Of a stretch of 62,294 nt of DNA, positions 44,757-55,112 are shown piece after piece. The DNA is taken from positions 1 to 62,294 of the forward strand of contig JAJEAC010000109.1 of the NCBI GenBank assembly GCA_022824315.1. Reading direction: 5' to 3'. Position 1 is the first letter of the stretch; each line of letters begins with the position of its first letter. A program made the position numbers and the translations under genes. The notes under the pieces were generated by a model. It worked only from the letters and a program-made list of their open reading frames with translations. It did no database searches and had not been told where the DNA came from. The stretch is from Silicimonas sp. (GTDB taxonomy: Bacteria; Pseudomonadota; Alphaproteobacteria; Rhodobacterales; Rhodobacteraceae).

Positions 44757-45207
44757 GAGAGCACCTCCGCCGCTTCTGTTTCCGGGAAGGCATGGGCCTG
44801 TCAGGAGTTCGCGTCAATAACGGTGCAGTCAATCGGGAGCACCGCTTGGTGCCATGAGATGTCAACTTCGGGTGTCGGAACCATGGTGTTCATGCCCCGG
44901 TCGACGGTTCGGGAAAGGCCCGGTCCTCCGTGCCTGTCGCACGGGAGTTGCATCGACGGGACGGAATGAATTCCGCCGCTCTCCGACGTGCGTTCCCGGG
45001 TCTTCGGTGTGAACAGTGCCAACGCCGTGCAAATTCGGGACGCCTCGTGACGTTTCGCCCGTTGCGCCGGGCGTCGCGGCATGGCCGGGACCACGCGATG
45101 CCGTTGCGGAGATCGGAAGAGCGACTCGACCTCCTGGCAGGAACTTCAGTTGAACGTGTCGCCCGTACACCGTGGCGAAGGGAGCGGTCAGTCTCGGGGA
45201 AAGGTCC
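44757..45207. other. Intergenic region between the SMR gene and icd
   Basis: About 450 nt with scattered short frames and no ribosome-binding sites or recognisable product. It contains the SMR promoter; nothing else is seen. Confidence 0.45.
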
Positions 45208-46419
45208 TCATGCCAGCGCCCTCTGCAGGTTCTCGTCGATCTTGTCGAGAAAGCCCATGGTCGTGAGCCATTTCTGGTCCGGGCCGACCAGCAACGCGAG
45301 GTCCTTGGTCATGGAGCCGGATTCGACCGTGTCGACGATGACTCTCTCCATGGTTTCGGCAAAATTTCGAAGCTGATCGTTGCCATCGAGACTGGCCCTG
45401 TGCTTCAGGCCGCCCGTCCAGGCAAAGATCGACGCGATCGAGTTCGTTGACGTCTCTTCGCCCTTTTGGTGCTGCCGGTAGTGACGGGTGACTGTTCCGT
45501 GGGCAGCTTCCGCTTCCACGATCTTGCCGTCCGGCGTCATGAGCTGGGACGTCATGAGACCGAGCGAGCCGAAACCCTGGGCGACGGTGTCGGATTGCAC
45601 GTCGCCATCGTAGTTCTTGCACGCCCAGACATATCCGCCTGACCACTTGAGAGCGGCGGCAACCATGTCATCGATCAGGCGATGCTCGTACCAGATCCCC
45701 TTCGTCTCGAAGGCATCCTTGAACTCCTCGTCATAGACTTCCTGGAAGATGTCCTTGAAGCGTCCGTCATAGGCCTTCATGATCGTGTTTTTCGTCGAGA
45801 GATAGCAGGGCCAGCCGAGGTTCAGCGCGTAGTTCATCGATGCCCGCGCAAAGTCGTAAATCGACTGGTCGAGGTTATACATTGCCATCGTCACGCCGGA
45901 TCCAGGCGCGTCGAAGACCTCCCGCTCGATGACATTGCCGTCCACGCCTTCGAACTTGATGGTCAGCTTGCCGGCCCCGGGAAACGTGAAGTCCGTGGCA
46001 CGGTACTGATCGCCGAACGCATGACGACCGACGACGATCGGCTGCGTCCAGCCCGGCACGAGGCGGGGAACGTTGCTGCAGATGATCGGCTGGCGGAAGA
46101 TCACGCCGCCCAGGATGTTCCGGATTGTCCCGTTGGGAGACCGATACATGCGCTTCAACCCGAATTCCTCGACCCTGGCTTCGTCCGGCGTGATCGTGGC
46201 GCACTTGACGGCGACGCCCACCTCCTTCGTCCTTTCAGCGGCGTCGACAGTGATCTGGTCGTCGGTCCGGTCGCGTTCCTCGATGCCGAGATCGTAGTAG
46301 AGCAGATCAACGTCCAGATAGGGCAGGATCAGCTTCTTCTTGATGAAGTCCCAGATGATCCGGGTCATTTCATCGCCGTCCATTTCAACGATTGGGTTCT
46401 CGACCTTGATCTTCGACAT
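45208..46419 (-). CDS. icd: NADP-dependent isocitrate dehydrogenase (eukaryotic-type, homodimeric)
   Basis: 403 residues. [51 protein letters not shown] and [23 protein letters not shown] carry the substrate- and metal-binding Asp and Arg residues of the family. It oxidises isocitrate to 2-oxoglutarate in the TCA cycle, making NADPH. This eukaryote-like subfamily is the usual icd of alphaproteobacteria. It is monocistronic here. Confidence 0.97.
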   Translation of the reverse strand: MSKIKVENPIVEMDGDEMTRIIWDFIKKKLILPYLDVDLLYYDLGIEERDRTDDQITVDAAERTKEVGVAVKCATITPDEARVEEFGLKRMYRSPNGTIRNILGGVIFRQPIICSNVPRLVPGWTQPIVVGRHAFGDQYRATDFTFPGAGKLTIKFEGVDGNVIEREVFDAPGSGVTMAMYNLDQSIYDFARASMNYALNLGWPCYLSTKNTIMKAYDGRFKDIFQEVYDEEFKDAFETKGIWYEHRLIDDMVAAALKWSGGYVWACKNYDGDVQSDTVAQGFGSLGLMTSQLMTPDGKIVEAEAAHGTVTRHYRQHQKGEETSTNSIASIFAWTGGLKHRASLDGNDQLRNFAETMERVIVDTVESGSMTKDLALLVGPDQKWLTTMGFLDKIDENLQRALA

Positions 46420-46527
46420 GAATCTAGCCTCGCAGGGATTAATCGGTCGCGCGGGACATAGCCGAACCCTGACTCAAGATAAAGGCGGCATGCCGCCGCA
46501 AACCTGTTGCGTGGTCATATGTCGCGC

Positions 46528-47133
46528 TCAGGCGAGAGTGATTCCGGCGTCCGTCATGCCCTTCCTGGCGGCGTCGAGCGAGCCATCAAGATCGATCGCA
46601 CGGCAGAGATTCTCGATCACGGTGACATCGTAGCCGAGCCGTGCCGCGTCGAGCGCCGAGTAGTTCACGCAGAAGTCGGTCGCCAGTCCGACAAGTGTGA
46701 CCCGTTCGACGCCACGGTTTCGGAGATAGCCGTCGAGCCCCGTGCGGGTGGACCGGTCGTTCTCGAAGAACGCGGAATAGCTGTCGATTTCTCGACGGAA
46801 GCCCTTGCGGATGACAATGTCGGCAGTGCGCGTGTCGAGCCTGCCGTGAAACGCCGCTCCCCTGGAGCCAATCACGCAGTGATCAGGCCATAGAACCTGA
46901 GTTCCGTAGGGCATGTCCGTGACGGCAAAGGGGTCGAGGCCCTGGTGCTGGCTGGCGAAGCTCAAGTGGTTCGCAGGGTGCCAGTCCTGGGTGAACACGC
47001 GGACCTTGAACTCGGGAACGAGCGCGCTGATCGGCACGACGATTTCGTCGCCGCCGGGGACGGCAAGCGCGCCTCCGGGGCAGAAGTCCTTCTGGACGTC
47101 GATCACGAGGATCGCCTCGTTGTCCTTTCGCAC
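46528..47133 (-). CDS. pncA: Nicotinamidase
   Basis: 201 residues of the cysteine-hydrolase fold. AILVIDVQKDFCPGGAL carries the catalytic Asp, IVIRKG the Lys, and ATDFCVNYSALDA the nucleophilic Cys; TQDWHPANHLSF supplies metal-binding residues (D, H, H). It deamidates nicotinamide to nicotinate for NAD salvage. It lies upstream of icd on the same strand with 108 nt between, so co-transcription is possible but unproven. Confidence 0.93.
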   Translation of the reverse strand: MRKDNEAILVIDVQKDFCPGGALAVPGGDEIVVPISALVPEFKVRVFTQDWHPANHLSFASQHQGLDPFAVTDMPYGTQVLWPDHCVIGSRGAAFHGRLDTRTADIVIRKGFRREIDSYSAFFENDRSTRTGLDGYLRNRGVERVTLVGLATDFCVNYSALDAARLGYDVTVIENLCRAIDLDGSLDAARKGMTDAGITLA

Positions 47134-47445
47134 GGGTGTCTCCCCCTATTTCACCTTTAGCATTGCGGCACTGGATGAGTCGATCAAATCCGGCACGTCC
47201 TTGCTGTCAATGGCAACCCGGACGTACGCCACATCGAGTCGTGCAATGCATGTTCAGCAGGCAGGATGACAGGAAAGTCACCGGCGATGTCCGATACGAG
47301 GGTGCAGGTTCGCAAATGTCATGCTCAAGCGGTCGCGGTGTGCCGTCCTGGCGAGGCCATTGCGGGCAACGCATCCGAACCGATGGCCTCGAGAAGTTCC
47401 ATGGCGACCCTTTTTCCCGCCCGGAAGCCGGGGTAAGGCTCTTCC
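47134..47445. other. Divergent intergenic region pncA / trhO
   Basis: About 310 nt. No gene is recognised; it should hold the two divergent promoters. Confidence 0.45.
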
Positions 47446-48351
47446 ATGACGGTTGTCGCATCGTTCTACAGGTTCGCGTCTCTTGGGGATCCTGCGCGGT
47501 TCAAGCCGCAGCTCGTTGAGGTTGCATCGCGGCACGGAGTCCGCGGGACCTTGCTCTTGGCACGCGAAGGCGTCAACGGGACCATCGCCGGATCGCGGAA
47601 GGGCCTCGATTCCGTTATCAGGCAGATCCGCGTCCTGCCGGGTTGTGACGATATCGACTGGAGGGAAAGTCCAGCGACGGCCATGCCGTTCTCTCGCCTC
47701 AAGGTTCGCTTGAAGCGGGAAATCGTCTCGATGGGCAAGCCCGGCATTGACCCTGTTTCCAAGGTCGGCACCTATGTTCGTCCTGCTGACTGGAACTCTC
47801 TGATCACGCGCGACGATGTGGCCGTGATCGACACGCGAAACGCGTACGAGGTCGGGATTGGCTCGTTCGAAGGCGCCATTGACCCCGACACAGCCCGATT
47901 CCGCGACTTTCCCGCCTGGTGGGATGCAAACGGTCATCGTTTTGATGGCAAGAAGGTCGCAATGTACTGTACTGGCGGCATACGCTGCGAGAAGGCCACG
48001 AGCTACCTGCTCAGCCAGGGCGTCGAGGAGGCGTTCCATCTCAAGGGCGGAATCCTCGGCTATCTTGAGGAAGTGCCGGAAGAGGAAAGCCTTTGGCACG
48101 GGGAGTGTTTCGTATTCGACCAGAGGGTGTCGGTCTGCCACGGGCTGAAGGAAGGATCGTACGATCTTTGCCACGCCTGTCGTCGCCCGTTGGGGAACGA
48201 CGCCCGGGATCATGCCGATTACGAGATCGGCGTTTCGTGTCCCAGTTGTATCGGAAAGTTCAGCGACGCTGATCGAGCCCGATTCCGCGAGAGGCAACGG
48301 CAGATCGAACTGGCGAGGTCCAAGGGAATGCAACATTTCGGACAGGCCTGA
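47446..48351 (+). CDS. trhO: Rhodanese-domain tRNA uridine hydroxylase TrhO (YceA family)
   Basis: 301 residues. The N-terminal domain begins with VASFYRFASLGDP; a rhodanese domain follows with MYCTGGIRCEKATSYL (Cys175, Cys181). The C-terminal part has a Cys-rich set (VCHGL, LCHACRRPL, SCPSC) that probably binds zinc. TrhO hydroxylates U34 of certain tRNAs in an O2-dependent route to 5-methoxyuridine-type bases. It converges with algH. Confidence 0.92.
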   Translation: MTVVASFYRFASLGDPARFKPQLVEVASRHGVRGTLLLAREGVNGTIAGSRKGLDSVIRQIRVLPGCDDIDWRESPATAMPFSRLKVRLKREIVSMGKPGIDPVSKVGTYVRPADWNSLITRDDVAVIDTRNAYEVGIGSFEGAIDPDTARFRDFPAWWDANGHRFDGKKVAMYCTGGIRCEKATSYLLSQGVEEAFHLKGGILGYLEEVPEEESLWHGECFVFDQRVSVCHGLKEGSYDLCHACRRPLGNDARDHADYEIGVSCPSCIGKFSDADRARFRERQRQIELARSKGMQHFGQA

Positions 48352-48423
48352 TTCCGAACCGTGAGGTGCCTGAGGCACAATGGCGTCCAGGGCGACACGA
48401 GCGCTGAGCATTGCGCAAAGACG

Positions 48424-48996
48424 CTATGCTCGCCCCGCCTCCGGCGACAGCAACATGGCGTCCACGCCGATCGACTTGAGCGCAGCGGCCCACTTGGTGT
48501 CGTTGTTTCCGCTGAACACGATCGTCGACGAGGCATCGCAGGTCAGCCAGCCATTGGAGAGAATCTCGGATTCCAGCTGCCCCGGACCCCATCCCGAGTA
48601 TCCAAGCGCCAGCAACGCTGAACTTGGGCCGCTGCCCTTGGCGATGTCCTCCAGGATGTCCAGCGTCGGGGTCATGCCGAAGGCGTCATTTACCTGCAGG
48701 GTCGAGTTCTCTGACAGGTAATCACCTGAATGCAGGACGAAGCCGCGTCCGTTTTCCACCGGGCCGCCAAAATGGATGCGGATATCCCGTCGAGGTGGAC
48801 CGGAGTCGATTCCGAGCTGTTCCAGAAGCGACGCAAACCGGATATTCGGCGCCGGCTTGTTCACGATGAAGCCCATCGCGCCGTCCTCGGAATGTGCGCA
48901 AAGAAGAATGACCGCATGCTCGAACCGGGGGTCGCCCATTCCAGGCATTGCCACCAGGAACTTTCCGTCCAGGCTGGATACCGTGTCGTCGCTCAT
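48424..48996 (-). CDS. YqgE/AlgH family protein
   Basis: 190 residues of the UPF0301/AlgH family: [38 protein letters not shown], the middle [17 protein letters not shown], and the C-terminal [23 protein letters not shown]. The molecular function is not settled; AlgH influences alginate regulation in Pseudomonas. It is divergent from the DsbD-domain gene. Confidence 0.93.
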   Translation of the reverse strand: MSDDTVSSLDGKFLVAMPGMGDPRFEHAVILLCAHSEDGAMGFIVNKPAPNIRFASLLEQLGIDSGPPRRDIRIHFGGPVENGRGFVLHSGDYLSENSTLQVNDAFGMTPTLDILEDIAKGSGPSSALLALGYSGWGPGQLESEILSNGWLTCDASSTIVFSGNNDTKWAAALKSIGVDAMLLSPEAGRA

Positions 48997-49111
48997 GCTT
49001 CAAAGCATGAGACAAGCCCGATCTTGTATCAAGTGCATTAGGGCAACAGTCACGCTACATGACTGGAATGTGACTTTTCTGCAAGGGGCGCGGTGCCTTA
49101 GAAATGTTCCC

Positions 49112-49882
49112 ATGTTTCGATTTTTGTGCGCAGCGCTACTTGCCCTTGCGACGCCCAGCAATGCCCAGGTGCCGGATGAGCTGGCGTACGCGGATCTGAA
49201 TGCCGGCTGGAGAGACGGACACACGCATGTGGCAGGATTGACGATCCGGCTCGCGCCAGGGTGGAAGACCTATTGGCGGGTGCCCGGCGAAGCAGGCATC
49301 CCACCCGTCTTCAACTGGTCTGGATCCTCGAACGTGGCGGCCGTGAGAGTGCACTTTCCCGTGCCAAAGGTGTTTGAGCAGAGCGGAATTCGCGGCATCG
49401 GCTACGTTGGCCAGGTGACCTTTCCATTGAATGTGCGGACACATGACGCGTCGGCCCCGGTGCGCCTCCGGGGTGAAATCGACATCGGCGTATGCGAGGA
49501 AGTCTGTGTGCCAGTGACGTTGCATGTGCGCGCGGACCTTCCGGTCCACGGATCCCTTGATCACGCACTTGCGGCAATCCTTGAAGACAGGCCGGAACGC
49601 GGTGGCCGCATGAACTGCGACTTCGTGCCGATCATGGACGGCTTGCGCCTGGTCGCGAGGACGACGTTGCCGCACATGGGCAGCGAGGAAACAGCGGTGG
49701 TCGAGACAGGTGACCCGCAGGTATGGGTTTCTTCACCGATCCTTCAGCGCAACGGCGAACAGCTGCGAGCCGAGGTCGAGATTGTGCCGCCTTCGGCACG
49801 TCCATTTGCGCTTGCGCGGGCAGAGGTGCGCATGACCGTGCTGTCCGAAGGGCGCGCGATCGAAATGGTGGGCTGTCATTGA
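49112..49882 (+). CDS. DsbD alpha-domain-like thiol-disulfide protein, exported
   Basis: 256 residues from the ATG at 49112, with a signal peptide (MFRFLCAALLALATPSNA). The body matches the N-terminal DsbD domain: HVAGLTIRLAPGWKTYWRVPGEAGIPPVFNWSGSSNV and, at the active site, IDIGVCEEVCVPVTL with two Cys. It lacks the membrane and thioredoxin domains of full DsbD, so it is probably a stand-alone periplasmic electron carrier. A CcdA partner is not in the window. It is divergent from algH. Confidence 0.85.
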   Translation: MFRFLCAALLALATPSNAQVPDELAYADLNAGWRDGHTHVAGLTIRLAPGWKTYWRVPGEAGIPPVFNWSGSSNVAAVRVHFPVPKVFEQSGIRGIGYVGQVTFPLNVRTHDASAPVRLRGEIDIGVCEEVCVPVTLHVRADLPVHGSLDHALAAILEDRPERGGRMNCDFVPIMDGLRLVARTTLPHMGSEETAVVETGDPQVWVSSPILQRNGEQLRAEVEIVPPSARPFALARAEVRMTVLSEGRAIEMVGCH

Positions 49883-50003
49883 TCGGAATTCGTGAATGCG
49901 CTGCCGGTCTCGGTCTCCGACCGTCACGCGGCGCCGCCCTTGCCGCACGAATTCCGAGGTTGGGCTGGCGCGACAGGTACGCGCTGCACGGCTCCGGGTC
50001 GTG

Positions 50004-53000
50004 CTACGTCCTGGGCATGAGCAACGCGGCAAGCAATCCGACGACGAAACAGATCGCGGCTGACCCCGCCACGTAGATCAGAAGCGCCTGTTCAAGCGAA
50101 TCCACGTCTCCGATGCCGAAGGGCAGGTTGCCCGCCACAAGGAAGCTACCGATCGTGACGGCAAACCAGGCCAAGATGGCCGCCGCGCCAATTACCATGG
50201 CAGGGCCGATGCCAGGGGTGGTCCAGCCGTAGCGGAGTGCGCGGACATGGCGCCCGATGTCATGCCCGACGGCAAGGAGAGCGGGCACGATCAGGAGGAC
50301 GAGTACGAGCCCGAAACCGAGCCCGTAGGCGAGCGTGATCACCGTCGGCTTGAGGAACTGGGCATCCTTTGACGTCTCGTAGAGCAGCGGGGCCAGCCCC
50401 AGGACGGTTGTGGCCGTAGTGAGGAACACGGGCCTCAACCGGTCGGATGCGCCGTCGACGATTGCCGCGACAATGCCTCGTTCGTCGGCGTACTCGTCCA
50501 CCGTCGTCACGAGGACGATGGAATCGTTGATGATGATGCCGATCATTCCGATGAGGCCCACGACCGAGAACATCGAGAACGGCACGTTCCAAAGATAGTG
50601 GCCCCAGACCGCGCCGACGAGGCCGAAGGGGATGATGGCCATTACGACCAGGGGCCGGAACCACGATGCAAAGACCCAGGCAAGCACGAGGTAGATTCCC
50701 GTCAGGCAAAGGATCAAGCCGGTCCCTGCATCCGAGAGGAAGTTGCGCTCGTCCTCAGCCAGTCCCGACCAGTGCGTCGAAATGCCGAAATCCTGTTCAA
50801 TCCGCGGCAGGACCGCGCCTTGGATCTCTTCCGAAATTTCCCGGGCACGGTCGGCGTCGTCTTCGGACAGGTCCCCGGTGACCGAGACGACGGGAATGCC
50901 GTTCTCCCGACGAAGGGTCGAAAACCCGGTCCGCCGTTCCACGGACACGATGTCCGCGAGCGGCACGTAGACGCCTTCGCCGGCAGCCGCCGGTCCGGTC
51001 CGGATCAGGAGGCGCTCAAGGAAATCTGCCGTCAGCTCGTCGGACGGAAGCTCCACCCGGATGGCCGCGGAACGCGGCCCGTCCGGATAGGTTGCCGCCT
51101 CTATGCCATTCAGGCGCGCACGGAGCGTTGCGCCCAGTGAATCGATGGTCATGCCGAGCGCCTGCCCCTGCGGCGTCAGTTCGAGAAGCAGTTCCTCCTT
51201 GTCGTAGCCGAGATTGTCCTCGAGGGCGGAAATCTCGCCGTACTGACCGAGCTGGGACTTGAGCGCCTCTGCGGCCTCCTTGAGAACCTCGCTGGATGCG
51301 CCCGACAGTTCGACGTCAATCGCGTCGCCGCCAGGGCCGCGGCGCCAGCCGCGAAAGCTGACGGTCTCGAGGAGCGGATGGCGCGGAACAGCGTCCTGGA
51401 GCTCGGCCACGAATGCGAAGCTGGAATAGGGACGCAGATCGGCGTCGATGAGCTCGATCGCTATCGAGCCTAGTTGATAGCTTTCCTTGGTTTCGGTTCC
51501 CGAAAGCCCGCGTCCCGAGTTGCCACCGATCTCCGCGAGGGCGAACTTGATGGGATTCAACCCATGCTCGGCCTCGTACTTGGCGCCGAGTTCCTCGACC
51601 GTCCCCTGGAGCGTTCGCATCATTTCAAGCGTGTCGCTTCGAGTGGCGCCGGGCGCCATGGCGAAGTTTCCGGTGACCGAGTTCCGCTCAGGGGCATTGA
51701 AGAAGCGCCACGGCACGTCGCCGGAGATGAACAGCACGGCTTGGCTTGCCAGCGTCAGGATTGCCAGCGCGATAACGGGATACCTCGCCCAGATGACGGC
51801 CTTGACGAAGGGACGGAACAAGCTCTCCCGAACGAGGCGAAAGCCCTTGTTCACCTGGCGCGATGGCCAGTCATACCAGTGCTGTTGCGCGGTATGTCGC
51901 AGGGCGTGCCGCATGTGGTTGGGCAGAATGAGAAAGCACTCCACAAGAGAGGCGATCAGCACGACGATCACCGTGATCGGGATGTCCCGAATCAGGTCGC
52001 CGAAACGGCCCCCGATTGCGACAAGGCCAAAGAAGGCGATGATCGTCGTCGTGGACGCCGCGAAGACCGGCATGAACATGCGCCGCGCCGCGCTTTCCGC
52101 GGCCACCGTCGGACTTTCGCCGAGGCGGCGCGCGCGAAAGTCTGCATGTTCGCCGACAACGATGGCGTCGTCGACCACGATGCCAAGCGTGATGATGAGC
52201 GCAAAGAGCGAGATCATGTTGATGGTCAGCCCGGCGGCGAACATGATTGCAATCGTTGTGGTCATGGCGACCGGAATGCCGGCGGCGACCCAGAGCGCCG
52301 TGCGGGTGTTCAGGAACAGGAACAGCAGGGAAACGACGAGGGCCAAGCCGATGAGCCCGTTGTCCAGAAGGATGTTCAGGCGGCCCGTGATCGATTCCGC
52401 CAACGTCCGGATCAGCTTGATCTCAACCCCCGTCGGCAGGGTTGTCTGCATTTCGGCGGCAACGTCCTCGACCTGACGCTGCATGCGGATCGCGTCGCCA
52501 TTGGCGGAACGGTCAACGCGGATCGAGATCGCGGGATTCGGGCCGACAAAATAGGCACGATCTCGGTCCACTTCCCCGACCCTAACGCGGGCCACGTCTC
52601 CTACGGTGAGCGGCGTGCCGTCCTCCGTCGTGCGAAGGACAATGGCGGCGATCTGGCCAGCGGATCTCTTGGCCACGCCGGTGCGCACGCGGGCGGCGCC
52701 CGAAACGTCTCCGGCCGGATCGGTCTCCGCCTCTTCCGCTATGGCGTCGGCGATCCGGCGCATGGTGACATCGTGACGGATGAGATCGAGCGACGTGACC
52801 TCGACGACCGTTTCCGGGGCGGCGATGCCGCGTATCGTGCTGCGGGTGACTCCGACCGCAAACAGCCGGGTGACGAACTCGTCGGCGAAGTTGGCAAGCT
52901 GGTCAACGCCCACGGGCCCCTTGATGACGACATCGGTGACTCGATCCGACCAGCGACGACGCACCGTTTTCGGATCGTCGGCATCGGCGGGGAGATCGGT

Positions 53001-53372
53001 CACGGAATCAATGGCCGTGCCGACATCCTCCTCCGCCTGCCGCATGTCCCAGCCCGGCTCGAACTCAAGCGTGATCGTGGCTTGACCTTCCCGCGACCGG
53101 GAGGAGGTTTCCGTCACTCCGTCCACGGCCTGAAGCGTGGGTTGCAGGACCTCGACTATGGCGGTGTCGACATCTTCCGCCCCGGCGCCGTCCCAAGCTG
53201 CATTGATCGTGATGTCGTCGACGATGACATCAGGAAAGAACTGTGCCCGCATCTGGGGCGCGGCATAGAACCCCGAGACCACCAAGACCACAAGAAGGAG
53301 ATTGGCTGCCGTCCGGTGCCTCGTGAAGTAGGAGAGAATGCCGCCGGCGGCCTGGCCCAGATCACGAGCCAT
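50004..53372 (-). CDS. RND efflux transporter, AcrB/MdtB-like inner-membrane subunit
   Basis: 1122 residues, somewhat longer than typical (about 1030-1050), with twelve expected membrane segments. N-terminal TRHRTAANLLLVVLVVSGFYAAPQMRAQFFPDV and the TM4 proton-relay segment LITLGIVVDDAIVVGEHADF (Asp-Asp pair) mark it as an active proton-driven pump; the second half has VGLIGMIGIIINDSIVLVTTVDEY. It expels lipophilic compounds with the adaptor encoded upstream. No outer-membrane TolC gene is nearby. Same strand as the adaptor, 188 nt between them. Confidence 0.95.
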   Translation of the reverse strand: MARDLGQAAGGILSYFTRHRTAANLLLVVLVVSGFYAAPQMRAQFFPDVIVDDITINAAWDGAGAEDVDTAIVEVLQPTLQAVDGVTETSSRSREGQATITLEFEPGWDMRQAEEDVGTAIDSVTDLPADADDPKTVRRRWSDRVTDVVIKGPVGVDQLANFADEFVTRLFAVGVTRSTIRGIAAPETVVEVTSLDLIRHDVTMRRIADAIAEEAETDPAGDVSGAARVRTGVAKRSAGQIAAIVLRTTEDGTPLTVGDVARVRVGEVDRDRAYFVGPNPAISIRVDRSANGDAIRMQRQVEDVAAEMQTTLPTGVEIKLIRTLAESITGRLNILLDNGLIGLALVVSLLFLFLNTRTALWVAAGIPVAMTTTIAIMFAAGLTINMISLFALIITLGIVVDDAIVVGEHADFRARRLGESPTVAAESAARRMFMPVFAASTTTIIAFFGLVAIGGRFGDLIRDIPITVIVVLIASLVECFLILPNHMRHALRHTAQQHWYDWPSRQVNKGFRLVRESLFRPFVKAVIWARYPVIALAILTLASQAVLFISGDVPWRFFNAPERNSVTGNFAMAPGATRSDTLEMMRTLQGTVEELGAKYEAEHGLNPIKFALAEIGGNSGRGLSGTETKESYQLGSIAIELIDADLRPYSSFAFVAELQDAVPRHPLLETVSFRGWRRGPGGDAIDVELSGASSEVLKEAAEALKSQLGQYGEISALEDNLGYDKEELLLELTPQGQALGMTIDSLGATLRARLNGIEAATYPDGPRSAAIRVELPSDELTADFLERLLIRTGPAAAGEGVYVPLADIVSVERRTGFSTLRRENGIPVVSVTGDLSEDDADRAREISEEIQGAVLPRIEQDFGISTHWSGLAEDERNFLSDAGTGLILCLTGIYLVLAWVFASWFRPLVVMAIIPFGLVGAVWGHYLWNVPFSMFSVVGLIGMIGIIINDSIVLVTTVDEYADERGIVAAIVDGASDRLRPVFLTTATTVLGLAPLLYETSKDAQFLKPTVITLAYGLGFGLVLVLLIVPALLAVGHDIGRHVRALRYGWTTPGIGPAMVIGAAAILAWFAVTIGSFLVAGNLPFGIGDVDSLEQALLIYVAGSAAICFVVGLLAALLMPRT

Positions 53373-53560
53373 CGCACCGACTCCCCGCGCGGTTGGGAAT
53401 GGTGTCGCATTCAGCGCACCGGATCTCGTTCAGCGCCCGAACGCGCTGCCCTTGCACAGGAAAGGAAGGTTGGAGATTGCCAGTCCAAAAGGAAATTGCG
53501 CGATCGGCTCGAAATCCGAATCGTTGCCAACAGCATTCTCCCGGGAGGCAATTCTGCATC

Positions 53561-55021
53561 TCAGCCCCCCATCCTGCTTTCGATGCGTTCGACCATTTGG
53601 GCCGGGACCTTGTCCTTCTTGAGGGCGGTCAGTACGCGTTGCTTGGCCGCGTCCGGCATGAACTGGTTGTTTTCCACGAATGAAACGAGTCTCGCGCGTC
53701 GTTCGGGATCCAGCGCGAGAAGATCCGGTTCCTCAACCGCCGGCTGACCCCCGCCCGGACGCACGGGCCGGATGCGAATGCCGGCACCGAGCAGCGGGGT
53801 CCGTTCCGCGACGATCTCGCGTCCGGCAAGTCCGGGCGCACGGACAATGACATCGTCGCTCTCGCTGCGCAGGACCTGCACATCCGCGACTTCGAGCCGG
53901 TCCCCCTCTCCGACGGCGAGCACCCTTCCGGCAGCATCGACCGCACTCGCAGGCAGCCGGACCGCACGTGCGATCGCTGGCTCCACGATGCGGACGCTCA
54001 CGAAGTCGCCGGGTCGGAACCCCGGCGGATTGTCCAGGCGAGCAAAAAGCAGCCGTCCGGTCTGGCCGGTGCCCACGGCCGCGCTTTCGCGGCTGATCCT
54101 GCCCGACGCTTCGAGATCCACGCCGAGAATGTCGATCGACGCAGTGACATCCGCACCGATCAAGCGCCCGCCGTCATTGAGCAGGCGCGCGTATTGGGGC
54201 GTCGAGACACGGAAGGCGACTTCAAGTTCGGTCGGGTCGATGATGTGCGCCAAGGTCTCGCCGGCCGAAACCAGCCCTCCCTCGGTTACCGTGACATCGC
54301 TCAGGACACCTGCGAACTCGGCTTCGATCCCGGTGTTCGCCAATTTGCGCTCGGCATCCGCAAACGCAATCTTCCGACGCTCCAGCGCCGTCGTCGCCTG
54401 ATCGATTCTTGCCTCGGCATTGGCCGCAGCCTGCCGGCGCGACAGGACGACCTGGTTCGCCGTGGAAAGTGCAAGCTCGGCGGTTTCGACTGCGGCGGTG
54501 GAGCCAACGCCGCGCTGCTGGAGGTCCCTTTGACGGTCGAGGGCATTTGCGCGCAGCCGTGCCTGATTTTCGGCGGCGAGGATTTCGTCCGCGGCGAGCG
54601 CCCTCTGACGTTCCGCATCGCGCAGGTCGGCTTCCGCCTCGGAAAGATCGGCGCGCGCGGTATCGAGCGCTGACTGCGCCTCGACCGGGTCGATGCGGAC
54701 CAGGAGATCGCCTTCCTCGACCTCGCCGCCTTCCTCGACCTTTTCGGATGTCCAGATGACCTCGCCCGCCGTCGAAGCGCGCAGGGCCAGGGTGCGTCGG
54801 GCACGGACCTCCCCAAAGGTCGACAGCACGGGACGAATGGTTTCGGGCTGCATTGCAATGACATTTGCCGCGAACACCCTTTCCCGCTGCGGGCGCTGAC
54901 GGGGTTCCTCCGAAAGGCGAGCCTCAAGTGCCCCCCGCACCATGTTCCCGGCATATGCCAGCAGTCCGAGGGTCACCGACAGGAGAAAGAGGCCGACGAT
55001 CGAGCGTCTCAGGAATCGCAA
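53561..55021 (-). CDS. RND efflux periplasmic adaptor (membrane fusion protein)
   Basis: 486 residues. A membrane anchor (residues 8-27) precedes a lipoyl half-domain (VEEGDLLVRIDP), a long coiled-coil hairpin rich in Ala, Glu and Arg (about 110-220) and the closing lipoyl and barrel domains (AEFAGVLSDVTVTEGGLVSAGE). It is longer than common adaptors (about 370-400) owing to a C-terminal tail containing FVENNQFMPDAAKQRVLTAL and VERIESRMGG. It links the pump to an outer-membrane channel. First gene of the pair. Confidence 0.93.
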   Translation of the reverse strand: MRFLRRSIVGLFLLSVTLGLLAYAGNMVRGALEARLSEEPRQRPQRERVFAANVIAMQPETIRPVLSTFGEVRARRTLALRASTAGEVIWTSEKVEEGGEVEEGDLLVRIDPVEAQSALDTARADLSEAEADLRDAERQRALAADEILAAENQARLRANALDRQRDLQQRGVGSTAAVETAELALSTANQVVLSRRQAAANAEARIDQATTALERRKIAFADAERKLANTGIEAEFAGVLSDVTVTEGGLVSAGETLAHIIDPTELEVAFRVSTPQYARLLNDGGRLIGADVTASIDILGVDLEASGRISRESAAVGTGQTGRLLFARLDNPPGFRPGDFVSVRIVEPAIARAVRLPASAVDAAGRVLAVGEGDRLEVADVQVLRSESDDVIVRAPGLAGREIVAERTPLLGAGIRIRPVRPGGGQPAVEEPDLLALDPERRARLVSFVENNQFMPDAAKQRVLTALKKDKVPAQMVERIESRMGG

Positions 55022-55112
55022 GGCGTCATCCGTTCAGTGAATTCGTTCATCCCGCATTATGTCGTTGAATCGCCTGTTTGGCAAAATTCTAGAGATGAAA
55101 CGTTCGCGAGCG

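Noticed and set aside
44757..44860. Guanidine riboswitch before the SMR gene
   Set aside because: No ykkC-type sequence blocks are visible, and the protein resembles EmrE more than guanidine exporters.
51474..53747. Very long plus-strand open frame (about 757 codons)
   Set aside because: It is the antisense shadow of the RND pump gene; the minus-strand protein is clear and this one has no family features.
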